Assembly (NCBI GenBank): GCA_036897095.1
Contig: JAYMSP010000276.1
Coordinates: 1-61,358, forward strand
Source: Plantago elongata
Taxonomy: Eukaryota > Streptophyta > Magnoliopsida > Lamiales > Plantaginaceae
Reading direction: 5' to 3'
Length of the DNA stretch: 61,358 nucleotides
A program made the position numbers and the translations under genes. Within the stretch, counting starts at the first letter, position 1. Every line of letters begins with the position of its first letter. Shown here piece after piece: positions 1 to 11,723 of this stretch. The notes under the pieces are model-generated. The model saw only the letters and a list, made by a program, of their open reading frames with translations. It was not told the origin of the DNA and did no database searches.

Positions 1-22
1 ATATATATATATATATATATAT
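1..22. repeat. (AT)n microsatellite at the window edge
   Basis: The first 22 bases are a pure AT dinucleotide run. A similar run ends the window at 61331-61358, so both edges may be assembly breaks in simple repeats. Confidence 0.9.
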
Positions 23-1137
23 TACATTTTTTTTTATTTTACACTTCACAATAGCAATTTCCCTCTTGTATATATATATTTTAAATGGTCGATTTCACTC
101 TCGAATTCAGCTCTATGTGATCCAAGTCTCAACTTGGACAGATCCTGCGTGTTCATTGACAGGCGAATGCAGAGCAACTCAACTGATAAACAGATGCAAC
201 AAGAGCCTACGTTTATGTTGTAAACCAGATACAGATGTTACAGACCAATTATGCATTTGTTAAATGTATTAATGTTAAGATGAAAGCTGAAGAATAACAT
301 AATCCTTGACGAAATCTTTCAATTGAGAGTTGAAACCAGATTGGTTAAATGGAGAAACTAAGCAATCCCCTTGTTCCTCACACATACTTTGACAGGTCTG
401 ATTCAAATGATAGAATCACTTAGCAGGAATTTCAGAACTTGATACACAATATCCCTCCTACATAGCTCGCCTAGAGGAAGGGAAAACAGTAAACCAGTGT
501 ACCACAAACCCATGAAAGTACATAGTCACAAACATATTTCTTCGCGAACATATGACAAGAAATCATCAAACATCATACCAAGCAGCAAAAGCAACTATTC
601 TACCGACAGCCAAGTCTAGATCTGTCCATAAACACCAGGAATCGAATTTCTGCATCACTAGTTGAACAGATGTACAGATCAAAAGGCTTAGTGCATCACA
701 TTGAACATGCAAGGGACAATTATTCTTTTGCTTCGATAAGTGCGTACTGCCACTTCATCAGCTATTTTACTTGCTCATCCATCACTGGACTCAAATGCAG
801 CCTAGTTGCATCCAATAAAGAAGCAGCAAACTGAATCACATTGTACATGAATGCAAGACACAAGACAACACACTTCCAATTATCCAAGAGCTCCTATCCA
901 ATGAAGACGCAAACTCAATCACAAAGCAAAGAAATATAATACAAGAACACACACTTCCAAATATCCAAGAGCACGAAACTCCAATGCATATAGATAGTAG
1001 TATTATTCATGAATTCTGTGTAAACTACAACAATTACTTATCACAAGTATAAGTTTCCATTTCAGTTCCGGTCTAGTTATTCATCCCGATTCCTAAACAA
1101 CACCAATCATATCTTACCACCTAAACCAATTTTTATT
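23..1137. other. Non-coding, probably PEX11A 3' flank
   Basis: I see no gene here. The part nearest 1137 is probably the 3' UTR of the minus-strand PEX11A gene. A 38-codon reading frame on the minus strand ending near 292 looks superficially exon-like, but it has no partner exons and I do not call it. Confidence 0.5.
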
Positions 1138-1863
1138 TCAGCAAGAAATCCAATTCTTATGAGTACTAATAACCGCAGAAACCATCCCGGCAGACGAAAT
1201 CAGCAACGGCCCCGACAACCGCCCCCTCCCGTCCCTAATATCCGCCAACGCCATCAACCCGTCTGCCAAATCCTGCACGACCGAAAGCCGTTTCATGACC
1301 TTCTTCTCCCTCAACTTCCTCAGCTTCTCCACCTCCTCACCACACCCAACCCCTCTCAACACCCCCAATTCAACACTAGCAACCAAACACCTCTCATCCT
1401 CACCAATCCTCCTCAATTCCCTCACCTTCAACCCCACACTCCCAAAATACCCCACAAACTCAAACCACGCGCTCCATTTCTGCAAAACGCCCAAATGCCT
1501 CTTATCAATCAAACCCGATTTCGCCAGCCATACGAACTGTTCGACGAAATAGTAAGCACCCTCGCCGCCATAGGCGATCAGGGTGAGGAGTGAATTTAGG
1601 GACGGATCGAATTGGGCGGCGCGCAGGGCGTTGAGGTCTTGCACGAATTTGCCGAGACGGAAGGCTTTGCGGCTGAGGCCGAGGCTCGATTCGAAGGATT
1701 TTAGGCGGTGGTGGGAGGTTGGGAGGAGGGAGGAGGCGAGGATGATTTTGGAGGCGTAGCGGGAGATTTTGAGGAGTTTGTCTACTCCGTCGCGTTTGGC
1801 TAGGTAGATTTCTAGGTGGGTTAGGAAGTCTCTGTTGTTGGGTTTTGGTGGTGGTGCTGACAT
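1138..1863 (-). CDS. PEX11A: Peroxisomal membrane protein 11A-type (PEX11)
   Basis: A single-exon gene encoding 241 residues that promotes elongation and division of peroxisomes at the peroxisomal membrane. The sequence shows the PEX11 core: an N-terminal amphipathic stretch beginning RDFLTHLEIYLAKRDG, then KLLKISRYASKIILASS, the block SRKAFRLGKFVQDLNALR, YGGEGAYYFVEQFVWLAKSG, and a C-terminus ending in STHKNWISC. From memory this layout matches Arabidopsis PEX11A more closely than PEX11B-E. An upstream in-frame ATG at 2010 would add 49 low-complexity residues; I prefer the ATG at 1863 because family similarity begins just after it. There is no intron. A decayed relative lies at 13494-13995 inside another gene. 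Codon third positions are GC-rich, unlike the flanks. Confidence 0.93.
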   Translation of the reverse strand: MSAPPPKPNNRDFLTHLEIYLAKRDGVDKLLKISRYASKIILASSLLPTSHHRLKSFESSLGLSRKAFRLGKFVQDLNALRAAQFDPSLNSLLTLIAYGGEGAYYFVEQFVWLAKSGLIDKRHLGVLQKWSAWFEFVGYFGSVGLKVRELRRIGEDERCLVASVELGVLRGVGCGEEVEKLRKLREKKVMKRLSVVQDLADGLMALADIRDGRGRLSGPLLISSAGMVSAVISTHKNWISC

Positions 1864-2814
1864 GGTTGATGATGATGATGAGTGGTTTGTTTGATCGGAG
1901 ATTTTGATCGGTAAGCTGGTTTGGTTTTGCAGGTGGAGTGGATGGGATTGTTCGTCTTGATTGATGTGCCGAATTTTTAAATGTTCGTTGGCGTTTGTGC
2001 CAGAATTCATAAGTTCGGGAGTTTAGCCCATTCACGATGGTTCATTCAATTAACCGTAAATAGTATTGTTTATTGTCGACGAACATTCTCATAACTATAG
2101 TAAAAAATTATGTCCAAAGTCATCCGGACGATCATGAATATTACTTTTTTATTTCTTTTATTATATTTTTATATATTTTTTAATAACTTTAACATATTCT
2201 ACGAGTGTTTAGAAGTTGAAATTAATCAAATCGCATCATTAAAATTTATTTTTTAATTATTTATTGAGGATATATCAGAATAAAAAAATCAGGAGAAAAT
2301 CTATGAATTATGACATTCTTGTATGCTCTTTATATTGATATATACCATCAACCACATTGGATGTCTGACATTGCAACATAAAATCTCATTCAATTCCAAG
2401 AATTGAATTTCAATGTGAATCTCAATTTCATATGCATTTAAAGGTTCAATTTCAACTTGAATTTGGATTGGTTTCACAATAAATACCCCTCAGTATTACT
2501 CTTATCTACACACTCTTCAACTCAATCTCAAATCTTAAACATCTTCAAGATGTCCTCTAGTTCGTCGTGGAGGCCGGTGATTCCAACTGCACAAATTTGG
2601 ACGCCGGCACAAGAGAAAGCTGCTCGAAACTACACCAAGACTTCTTGTTGTACGATGTGAAGATGAAGAAGCACCATGTCTACTTCATAGTTCACAGTTT
2701 GATGAGGCAAAAGGAGCTTGGCACTTAGTATTATCCTCACAAGCAGGATGAAGCCCTCCAGAGGGTTTTGTTTCAACTTCAGTGGAACTTTCCTAATCAT
2801 TCAAGTTGGGGGTT
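1864..2814. other. PEX11A upstream region and a promoter-like stretch with a 36-codon ORF
   Basis: The part next to 1863 is the presumed 5' UTR and promoter of PEX11A. Around 2475-2550 there is a plus-strand arrangement like a plant promoter and leader (an AATAAATA box, then a CT/CA-rich leader) ending in an ATG at 2550. It opens a frame of only 36 codons, stopping at 2660, whose start (MSSSSSWRP, IWTPAQEKA) faintly recalls RADIALIS-like SANT/MYB proteins. The frame then fails, so this may be a truncated gene copy or chance. Confidence 0.3.
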
Positions 2815-3190
2815 GCTCTACATCATCATCGGAACTATACAACGATAGAATGTAGTTTTTTATAGTAGATGAAGACATTTTGGAGAAGTTTAGAGAAATT
2901 TAGACGTTTTGAATTTAAGAGTGGAAGAAGGGAGAAAAATGAAGTGGGAAGAAATGAAGTGAATTATGATTGTATTTATAGAGTTCGATAAAATATAGCC
3001 GTACGGCTATATATTTTCGAACTCTATAAATAGAACTTATTTACACCTCATTTCACCACACTTCATTTTCTCCCTTCTTCCATTTCTTAAACTCAAAACG
3101 TCTAAATCTCTACACTTCTCCAAAAATATATTCATCATCAATCCAAAACTACATTCTATTATCGTCCAGTTCTGATGACGATGTAGAAAA
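2815..3190. repeat. Long imperfect palindrome, two arms of about 185 bp
   Basis: The left arm (about 2818-3002) is repeated as its reverse complement in the right arm (3003 to about 3188). The centre is the perfect 20-base palindrome at 2993-3012. Each arm, read outward from the centre, carries a TATA-like CTCTATAAATA and then a purine/pyrimidine-biased leader, so it looks like two divergent copies of a promoter plus 5' leader joined head to head. A foldback transposon remnant, perhaps PIF/Harbinger-derived, is my inference. Confidence 0.75.
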
Positions 3191-3395
3191 ACCACCAAGT
3201 TGTAGTGATTACAAAGTTCCACTTCAAACACTCAGCCCGATTACTACACCCGTAATACCCAACTCATTAAAGTTCCTAATTTTTTCATTCTAATATTTCC
3301 TCAATCAAATAATTCAAAAATGAGTTTTAATGATGCGATTTGATTAATTTCAAATTCTAAACACTATTAGAATATGTTAAATTTGTTAAAGCTGG
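3191..3395. other. Intergenic, nothing recognised
   Basis: AT-rich sequence between the palindrome and a possible LTR remnant. I see no coding or RNA signal. Confidence 0.5.
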
Positions 3396-3880
3396 GTGAT
3401 GATCGATGCAGCCGTTTTTCTGTCGGTGAGAAGAGAACAAAGATCGAGATCAGAGAATCGATCTGAAGACAGGGAAACGGCAAGGGATCGAAAATCAGCA
3501 GGGGGGGAGGAATCGAGATCGCAGTTTGCTGTTTGGGGAAGAAGAAGAACGAGCAATGGGTTCGTGCTTTTGGACAGTAACACAGGCAAGGTCGATGATC
3601 ACAATATTATGCAGCAGAAGGATCGTAACCCTTTGATACCATATAAGACTATTGAATAATCAATTGTGTTATTCATAGAATGGTGTATAGTATATATACA
3701 AAATATAAGAAGCTATGTATAATCTAATTAGGAGTTTGAAGAATAAGACTAAACTAATTAAGAGTCTAATATATATCTATATCTAGTCTAATTAGAATAT
3801 TACATAGTCTATCGTTAACTACAAAACTATTTAAAAATATAAATTAGTCTCGTAAAGTCGGCATTAATACACACTTCGTT
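3396..3880 (-). mobile_element. Possible Copia LTR and leader remnant
   Basis: On the minus strand, 3588-3625 reads as the end of an LTR followed by TGGTATCAAAGGG, which resembles the initiator-Met-tRNA primer binding site of plant Copia elements; the same junction is seen in the complete Copia element at 53710-53735. The AT-rich block to the right (3630-3880) would be the LTR, and the GA-rich block to the left (3396-3587) the untranslated leader. There is no second LTR and no gag or pol, so this is at most a fragment. Confidence 0.35.
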
Positions 3881-4814
3881 AGCTTGAATGGATTTCACGT
3901 AAGGTTTGATATTAAAGTCGAGGGGTTTGTTGCAATATATAAACTCTGTCGGGATGAAGCTTTACTCAGTTGAGATGATGCAAAGACCAGTTCAAATTAG
4001 CCGTTGTTGGTTGGATTGTGTTTGAGCTGGTGAAATGGTGGGCATCGGATTCTTGTTCGTAACGGTAACCCGCTACCAAACCCACTAAGACCATTCTCAT
4101 CTCATTTGTATCCTTCTCTAACAACTTTTTAAACTTTTCTCTTCAAGTCTTCTTACCTTATAACGAATATGACTTCTTGCCCGAAAAGCCTTCGTAACGT
4201 TTCTCTAACTCTCACTCAATTCCACTTGGTCCCTTATTATTGGTCTTCTGTTTTTAAATAACATTGCTTGTAATATCCTAATATTGGATTCTTCATTTAC
4301 CTGTCCACTCCAAGCTACTAGTATTTCTCTTATCACATTAAAATCCACTATTATTTTTCCGACGCGTATAGTGCAAATCAATAATTCAGTGACAACGTTA
4401 AATTATATAATTCAAATTAAACTGCAATGTGTTACTACAAATTTAAATTTATAAGATAGTAATGAAAATTCAATCGCTATATTTTAAATATGCATGGAAT
4501 AAATTTCGAATTCAGATAATATTAAATTTATAAATCTAATTAAGTTGCAACCATTTTACATTGTTATTAGCATTATTTTGTTCTTGTACAAAATTATTAT
4601 TATTATGTCTAACTCAAGTATTTGTGAATATTGTAGAACGAGCCGACATGTACCCAAGACACTTTGAGAAGTATATAAACCTCTGACAAGCCGTTTGGTT
4701 GTAGTCAATTTATCGAACACTCGGTTATCTTGCATTCCTCTGCTTAACAAACAAACAAACAAACAAACCAACGAACCAACCAACATACCAAGATCAAGAT
4801 TGCAATTTGCAATA
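3881..4814. other. Intergenic and 5' leader of the glycosylase gene
   Basis: No gene is seen up to the glycosylase start. The last 80 bases include an (AAAC)n run at about 4747-4768 and a run of CCAA units, likely the 5' UTR of the next gene. Similar AAAC runs precede the SAP30-type gene near 44760. Confidence 0.5.
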
Positions 4815-6688
4815 ATGCCTGTAACTACTGCAAAACCCGATACCGAAACTCGTCCTATCCTTGCCCCGACTGCAGGCAACCGTGTTCAGGTAATTCAAGA
4901 CCAGAGGAGAAAGAAAGAGGTTAAAAAGGTTATTCAGCAGTCCCCGTGGAAGCCTGCTGCTGTTGCACGGTGCAACGTACCAGCTGATGTTAAACCATCG
5001 GTTAAGAATAGTAGTGATAGTAATGCGGGGAATGGGAGGAGAATTAGAAGCCCAGGTGCTGTTAGGCCTGCGAAGAAGAAAGTTGTGTCGTCTGATGGAA
5101 TTGAAACCAACGAAGCTATGGCGCCACGTCCTTTTAAACGTTGTGATTGGATCACACCGAATTCTGGTATGATTTTTAACTTCTGTTGCTGCCGCTCACC
5201 TGTTAATTTGTTGTTTGAGTTAGTTTTAATAGTAGCTTTAGGTAGTGACATTATGTACTAGGTTGTGAGGGGTTCGGCTGTGTGTGACAGAAATGAATTT
5301 GTCTACATATAACTTGCTATTATCATCAGAATGCAGCAGACATATATTCATACTCAGACTAACTGCTAAAATGTATTGGTTTAAATCTAATTGCAATATG
5401 CAGCAATGTTTTATTGCAAGTATGTTCTAGGTTAAGATTCTTGGCAGAGTAATGTGAATTAAGAGAACTCATTGATGAAAAGGATGAAACATACAACTCT
5501 GCGGAGACTGATGCTCGTGTTGAGTCAGGGAACGGAAACTTGAGAATGTCTTGTGTTCCCGTTCATATATGCGTAAACTAAACAAGTACTATCACCAAAT
5601 TAAACTACACTATAATCTGGCGAAAGCATATTCATCTTCGTTTTTAATGCCATGAGGAAGGAGCTAGCTAAAAGGGTCACATAGATCAGTTGATGCAGCT
5701 TGGTTGAAAATTATCCAAGTATACGTGTTCATTCTAATATCTGCTCTGCAGAGCCGGTTTATGCTTCTTTTCACGACGAGGAGTGGGGAGTCCCAGTTCA
5801 TGATGATGCCAAGTTGTACGAGTTACTTGTCTACTCACAGGCACTTGCAGAGCTCTCTTGGCCACTCATACTTACCAAGAGACCAATTTTCAGGTACCTA
5901 CTTATACATGCATCTTCATTTTTTGGTTTCACAACGGTATACTGCTACAACTGATCAGGACAAAGATGTCACATTGTTTCCCAGAAGTGGCTTTCCTATT
6001 CCTGTGTTTTATCTCTCTATAAATAAATTACTCGAGCCCAAGACCTTACTTAAATTATCTATCAATGTGTATCAACTATCAAATATTACATGATTATTGA
6101 CAGCGGAATTAATAATTCTGACAGGAAGGTTTTCGATGAATTTGATCCATCATCCATTGCAAAATTTGATGAAGAGAGACTGCTATCAATCAGACTGCGT
6201 GGCAACACGTTGCTGTCAGAACCGAAACTCCGTGCAATTATCAATAATGCTAAGCATCTATTGAAGGTCAGTTTTTTTAAGGCCACAACTGCTGGGAACT
6301 TAGCTTCTCAAACTAAATGTTGCAGTTTTGTTCGGCCTTGCAGATCCAGCAAGAATTTGGCTCCTTCAACGACTACTTGTGGCGTTTTGTAAACAATAAA
6401 CCGATCAAAATTGGTTTCCGCTACACACGTCAAGTACCAGCCAAATCGCCCAAAGCTGAGCTTATAAGCAAGGATCTGATGCAGAGAGGGTTCCGCTGTG
6501 TAGGGCCAACAGTTGTGTACTCATTTATGCAAGTAGCAGGTTTAGTAAATGATCATCTCATAACATGCTACAGATACAATGAATCCAGCTGCAATACTGT
6601 TGTCATCGAAAACCAGAAGAATCCGACACAACAGCTAGGCAAGAGAGAAGAAGATCTTGTGGACAAAACAACAGAAACATCTTCATGA
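4815..6688 (+). CDS. DNA-3-methyladenine glycosylase I (TAG) family protein
   Basis: Exons are 4815-5166, 5752-5893, 6125-6266 and 6344-6688; all junctions are GT-AG, keep frame, and give 326 residues. The family excises alkylated bases such as 3-methyladenine to start base excision repair, here probably in the nucleus. Exon 1 encodes a basic, disordered, plant-specific extension of about 110 residues. The helix-hairpin-helix glycosylase domain starts at the exon 1/2 junction (KRCDWITPNSEPVYASFHDE), continues through EEWGVPV, ALAELSWPLIL and LRGNTLLSEPKLRAIINNA, and ends with the block GFRCVGPTVVYSFMQVAGLVNDH, where the family's conserved Cys and His lie. The C-terminal 40 residues are unconserved. 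No defect is visible. Whether plant members act on 3-methyladenine or other lesions is not settled by sequence. Confidence 0.92.
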
Positions 6689-7329
6689 TTCATGTCCCAA
6701 GTATAGCTCAAGCTCAACTACTTGATCAAGTTATGTTTGCTCTTCACTAATTGTTTGTTTTTTCTTTTGTCCTTGTGGGTTTGTAAATGTTATTGTAGAT
6801 CTAGAAGACAACAATGTGAGCTAAGATTGGTGTTATAGTTTGCTGGAATATTGTGAAGTACATTACTGTTTGTTCTATGTGATAATTTTAGAAGATTGCC
6901 ATAATTGCTGGAAAAGGAAAAGTAACAAGAGTTCTTTAGTGTGCAATTATTAAGTTTTTAGGTACACATGGAGACAATTAACAACTTATATTAGGATTTG
7001 ATCCAACAACATTATTGATTGGCCATTTTAGACACAATTATGAAAATATGTCATTTGGTTCTTAAAAGTCACAACAAGCCTTTAAATTAGCTTATCCAAA
7101 AGAAGGTTTAAAATCATCATACCATCATTGACTACAAAGTGAAAGAAAGAAATACATGTTCCACCAAAAAATTCAGACAAATTTTGAGACATTAAACTTA
7201 CCTACCCAATTCTTGATCACCAACAGAAACAACATACATAGATACATCCATCTATCTACATGCACTACTTGTAAAGATACCTCAGTACTAGCTAATTAAG
7301 ACACAGAATGTCCTCTTGAAATGACTTGA
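6689..7329. other. Intergenic between convergent genes
   Basis: This holds the 3' ends of the plus-strand glycosylase and the minus-strand BES1-type gene, which converge. I see no further gene. Confidence 0.6.
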
Positions 7330-8824
7330 TCAATTCATGCGAGTGCTGTCGTTACCTAGAGTAAGCTCAAGATCATCCATTGCAACCTCATGACTCCTTT
7401 CCCCTGCCCACGCCTTAACTGCCAGCTGCTCAAACTCAAATTCAATCCCCTTTCCCTTATCCACATCATTTGAAGGACTTCGTGGAATCGGAGGTCTCAC
7501 CTTAAATGTTGGAGAAGTCGGAACCATGTTGGGCTTATTGGCATAAGATTGCTGAAAGTTCATCCACTGCCCTGAATCCATGGAAGACTCATTGCTCTCT
7601 GGAATAGTAGTGGCTGGTTGGTAACGTGGCGGGCTAGCTGGTGCGGATGAGAGAAAGAAAGGGATGTTTAATGCAGACATGGACTCTTTGGCAAGTGTCT
7701 CAAGTGTGAGCATCTGGCTTTGTGAGGCAAGCGGAGGGGTGACCGGGGCACTGTTTGAGATACGGAGAGACGATGGTAACGAGTTGAGCAGAACGGCAAA
7801 CGGGTGAGACATAGGATTACTTTGGTCGTGGCGAGTTGGGCTGGGGCAGGCTGAGGATAGAGGAGTTGGTTGGTATGAAGGGATTGGACTGGCAAAGTAG
7901 GAAGATGGTGGACTTGGGTTTCTTGATGAGCATGGAGTAATGTTTGTTGAAGTAGCTCCTGTTTCCATTGGACCTGGCTTCTTACAACCCTGTGTATTTA
8001 CAATTCATTATGTCAGTAAAAAAAATCCCTGTTGATGATTCTCTTTTCAAGGTATCCACCATCCAGTTAACGGATTTTATCATCATAATGGCAACAATTC
8101 TAGCTGAATAGAAAGTGTATGAATTTCATGTTCTTGTGACAAATTTTCATTACTTAAATGCTACTCAGTATTGACAAAAACTGTGTCTACATCAATACAT
8201 CAATTCCCTATATTTATCCATAGATACACATTAACTACACAATGACTGCATTATCATCAACTACACACCAAATTACCTCAGATGTTCGAGTTGGGGTTAT
8301 TACGCCAGCAAAACTTGGCAACTAGCTAATTTTATTACTACAAATGTGTCAATTTTGTCACAGAAAAAGATGTTACTGTGTCGAAATTCCTAAACTTGCA
8401 CGAATGGCATATACAATTATAAGCCACTAATTGTATGAATTGTTGCCAAAAACACACGACTAATCAAACAAAAAAGCAACAAAACCAAACTTCGTCACAA
8501 TACACGAAACTAAAAATGAGGAAATACACAGAGAACAGATCGAATCCAAGTAAAATCGACACAAAAAAACGAACTTACCTTTCGATAAGTGGTACCATCA
8601 GGCTCAACAACATAACCAGCTTCAGCACAAAGAGCTTTCAAGACCTCATTATTGTCACAATGTTTAGGCAAATCGTAGTTACCCTGAGCTCTCAAACCAG
8701 AATAAATCTTGGCCGCAATAGCTCGGCGTCGCCTCTCTCTCCTCCGGTTGTTTTCCCTCTCTCTCCACGACGGTTTCCGACGGGCCGATCCGGAAGTTGC
8801 CGTTGATCCTCCACCTTCCCACAT
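7330..8824 (-). CDS. BES1: BES1/BZR1-type brassinosteroid transcription factor
   Basis: Exons are 8579-8824 and 7330-7989 on the minus strand, joined in phase 0, giving 301 residues. Proteins of this family enter the nucleus when brassinosteroid signalling removes BIN2-type phosphorylation, and bind E-box and BRRE sites. Exon 1 carries the atypical bHLH DNA-binding domain: [20 protein letters not shown], then [20 protein letters not shown] and [11 protein letters not shown]. Exon 2 has a Ser/Pro-rich region with many S/TxxxS/T GSK3-type sites, a PEST-like stretch around [18 protein letters not shown], and near the end the EAR-type motif LELTL. The [16 protein letters not shown] form points to the BES1/BZR1 subclade rather than BEH1-4. 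The intron after YRK is the family's usual position. It looks complete; which of BES1 or BZR1 it matches cannot be told here. Confidence 0.93.
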
Positions 8825-9125
8825 GCTTGTAAAGTTAATTCAAACCAATTTTTAAATTGATTTGAAGAGAAATGGAGTTGTACTGTAGTGACTAGTGATT
8901 AGAGGAAAGTGATGAGAATCTGCTCTGTTATGTTTCTGTTTGGTTTTGAAAGTAGGAAATGGTGTGTTGAGTTTTCTTTTCTTTGTTTGTGGTGTGGACT
9001 GGAATGATGATGGTACCTGTGTTTTGGGTGTATGTGATTTATGCCTGATAAAGTTAGAGGTTTATTTCGCTTTCCGCCCTTTACGAATGCCAATTTCCTA
9101 ACCAGCCCCCTCCTTTTCTTTAAAG
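8825..9125. other. BES1-type gene 5' UTR and promoter
   Basis: Upstream of the minus-strand start at 8824. No other gene is seen. Confidence 0.5.
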
Positions 9126-9344
9126 TGCATGATACTTCATCATTTATATTTATTTTACGATCATTTTAATAGTTTCAATTTCACCTATCATCCTTTAAAG
9201 TTAAAATTTATCTTTCTTATTGTGTTCACAATATCTTATGGGAGTATTTTATTCACTATTTCTTTAACTTTTATCATCCTTCCTTTAAAATTTATGTTTG
9301 AACCCGCAGAAAAATTCAATCTAAAACGAAGAGAGTATTAATTC
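9126..9344. mobile_element. Decayed Stowaway-type MITE
   Basis: The right end, read on the minus strand, is TAATACTCTCTTCGTTTT, a variant of the TACTCCCTCCGTTC terminus of plant Stowaway/Mariner MITEs. The left end (ATGATACTTCATCATTT) is a weak complement. The interior is AT-rich and non-coding. Confidence 0.45.
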
Positions 9345-11723
9345 CTTTGTTGATATTTACATGATACTACATACCTGAGATACTTGATCGATAGTGCAAT
9401 ATTAATTGTAAGCATGGTATGTTTAGTGATAAATAAATATCACATGTTTAGTAATGTAGATGATACATCATAGCAGGATAATGCACATATAATTTGTCGT
9501 AATTTATAAAGAAATTCCTATATAAGATGTCATGATGATGAAATTTTCAAATATTTAAAGTGTATTCAACCTAACGGTCGGACCACTAATTGATAGTGTC
9601 TTGCTCAATTCATATGTGTATTTTTTCCGTGCATTTTATCACACCCCGTGCACGAACCAGATCACTTTATCTTATAGATGGATTTCCAAACAAAATAAAA
9701 AATACACATAGTTAGTAGCACTCTCTCATTTCCTTTAAACTCTTTTAAATTTGACTTAAGGCATTTGGTGTCAAATTATACTTTAATACTACAAGTTCTC
9801 CTCAAATCTAATTGATCATTTAACATGCCCTTTGATCCAAAACTTTTAGGTTGCATGAAAAATGTAACTTTTACATATGTTGGTGTTGTAATTTGTAATC
9901 TGCAATGTGAGGAAAATGATGATAAGAAATGGAGAGTATAAAGTGAAACAACAAAATCACTTTAGCATATGATATGATCTGATCTACCTCTTTTTCCATA
10001 GTCATTGTAGCAAGAATCTTTAAGAATAGTTCGGAGTTCGGACCAAATTTTCTTCCTCGGCCACTGCAACTGGTCAACCGACCAATAGTAGTACAGTGAA
10101 GCCTAATTTTGGCCTTTATTCCTTTCTGCTGCATAATAATTGCGTGAACATTTGTGTGTATGTGTTTGGGACTCTTGAATAAAATGGAAAATTTTGAAAC
10201 AATTCACAAACTTTTCCACAAGGAAAAAGAAAAATGTTTTGTTGTTTGTACTAGCTATTTTTGTTTAGATATATTGATCTGAACATTTAATGTAACGATT
10301 TAAAGTTCTTCGGTGCTTGTACTGTTGTACATATATCAAAACAAAAAATATAATAATAAACGATTTTAAATTTTTATGACTCGCGAATAACCATACGTCT
10401 TTATACCTAGAGGCTTTAATCCATAAATATGCAGAGGGGACAAACACCAACATGCATATATGGTGTATCTATGATTCAGTTATACAAAATGTTAAATATT
10501 AAAGGATGTCTTTTTCCATTATAGGTGTGCTCAAGTAATAGATTGTCCACATTCCATCCCCTTATAGTTTGCATATGTCTGCACATGCTGTGTAATTAAA
10601 CAAATCCAATTGTACCACCCTCACCATCAAAGTCCCTATAGATGGGGCATCGAGGTCCAATTGCATAATCAACGTCATACGATTACAAATTTACAATCAA
10701 ATTAGTTCACATCAACAAATATAATGCTCTATATGGATACATAATAAAATCAAACCATTTCAGAGGATCAAACTCTTCGCCTTTTTAGCAACAAACAATT
10801 GAAAACTTTTTAGAATAAGTGAAAAGTTAGAAAAATATTAACAAATAAGCACTGGCGAAATGAAATTGGTCGTGAAGTTCTTGTATGATTTCAATCACGC
10901 AATTCTAGAATTTTGAAGTGGTTCAAATATTGTTGATAGCTTCTGAAATTTACCATCTTCGAAAGAAAGAAAATTAACAGATTCTGCTTACAATATTGGT
11001 CTGGTTCCTTCGATTGTTTTATTATAGTATCCAAGAACAATAATGTAATCGACGTAAACAGAACTCATATCATATTCCCATTAAATTGAATTGAATTTCG
11101 TTATAGTAACCCAGGCAATTCTCGTATAAGTGTACAACCAAAATATTTGTTGGTTGCGTAACAACCAAGTACCTAGTTTGACACTTTTCTGTAGAAAAAG
11201 GGCAACTAGTTTAAACATATTTATTCAGGTTATAATTGAGTTGTATCATTTCACTTTAATTAACTTTAATCAACGTTCATTTTTTAGGTTTACTGGGGTA
11301 CTGGCCACTGGGTATTTTTTTGTGACACGAATAAAATTGATCATTGGATATACGTTTCACTTATTTGTTCCATTGTGTCTTCCCAGACTCTATGCATCCA
11401 CAACTACATGTCATGGAGACCCAAAATATAGTATAACTGTAGACTAAAAGAGGCATGAACCAACATCACATTCATCCAAATAGAGGTTAAAGTATTCAAC
11501 GTCTTGCGATAAATAACTTAAAACGAAGCAGTACATTACAACATAGCATACGAACAGCGGTTTCTGCATCCCACTTAAACACGAAATCTTGTGAAATTCA
11601 AAGCACTTTAAAATTCATCGCAGGAAGTTTATACAAGAGCATCCAATGTACATAATACTGACCTTAAAACTGCCCCCAAAATGCCCATTAAATTAAGAGA
11701 CTGATCCATTCTTCATACACGCA
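9345..11723. other. Intergenic, no supported gene
   Basis: About 2.4 kb of AT-rich sequence. The minus strand near 11045-11090 reads SSVYVDYIIVLGYYN, which hints at a Copia reverse transcriptase YVDD region, but no neighbouring Copia blocks support it. The part from about 11500 is the RCE1-type gene's 3' UTR. Confidence 0.45.

Noticed and set aside
292..411. Minus-strand 38-codon frame with an AG just upstream, reading TCQSMCEEQGDCLVS
   Set aside because: There are no partner exons between it and PEX11A, and no family is recognised. It is more likely UTR sequence.
1159..1593. 144-codon Pro/Gln/His-rich frame on the plus strand
   Set aside because: It is the antisense of PEX11A; its composition follows from the GC-rich codons of the real gene and no family matches.
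10850..11095. Minus-strand VYVDYIIVLG, similar to a Copia YVDD motif
   Set aside because: The catalytic second Asp is absent and no other Copia block flanks it, so chance cannot be excluded.
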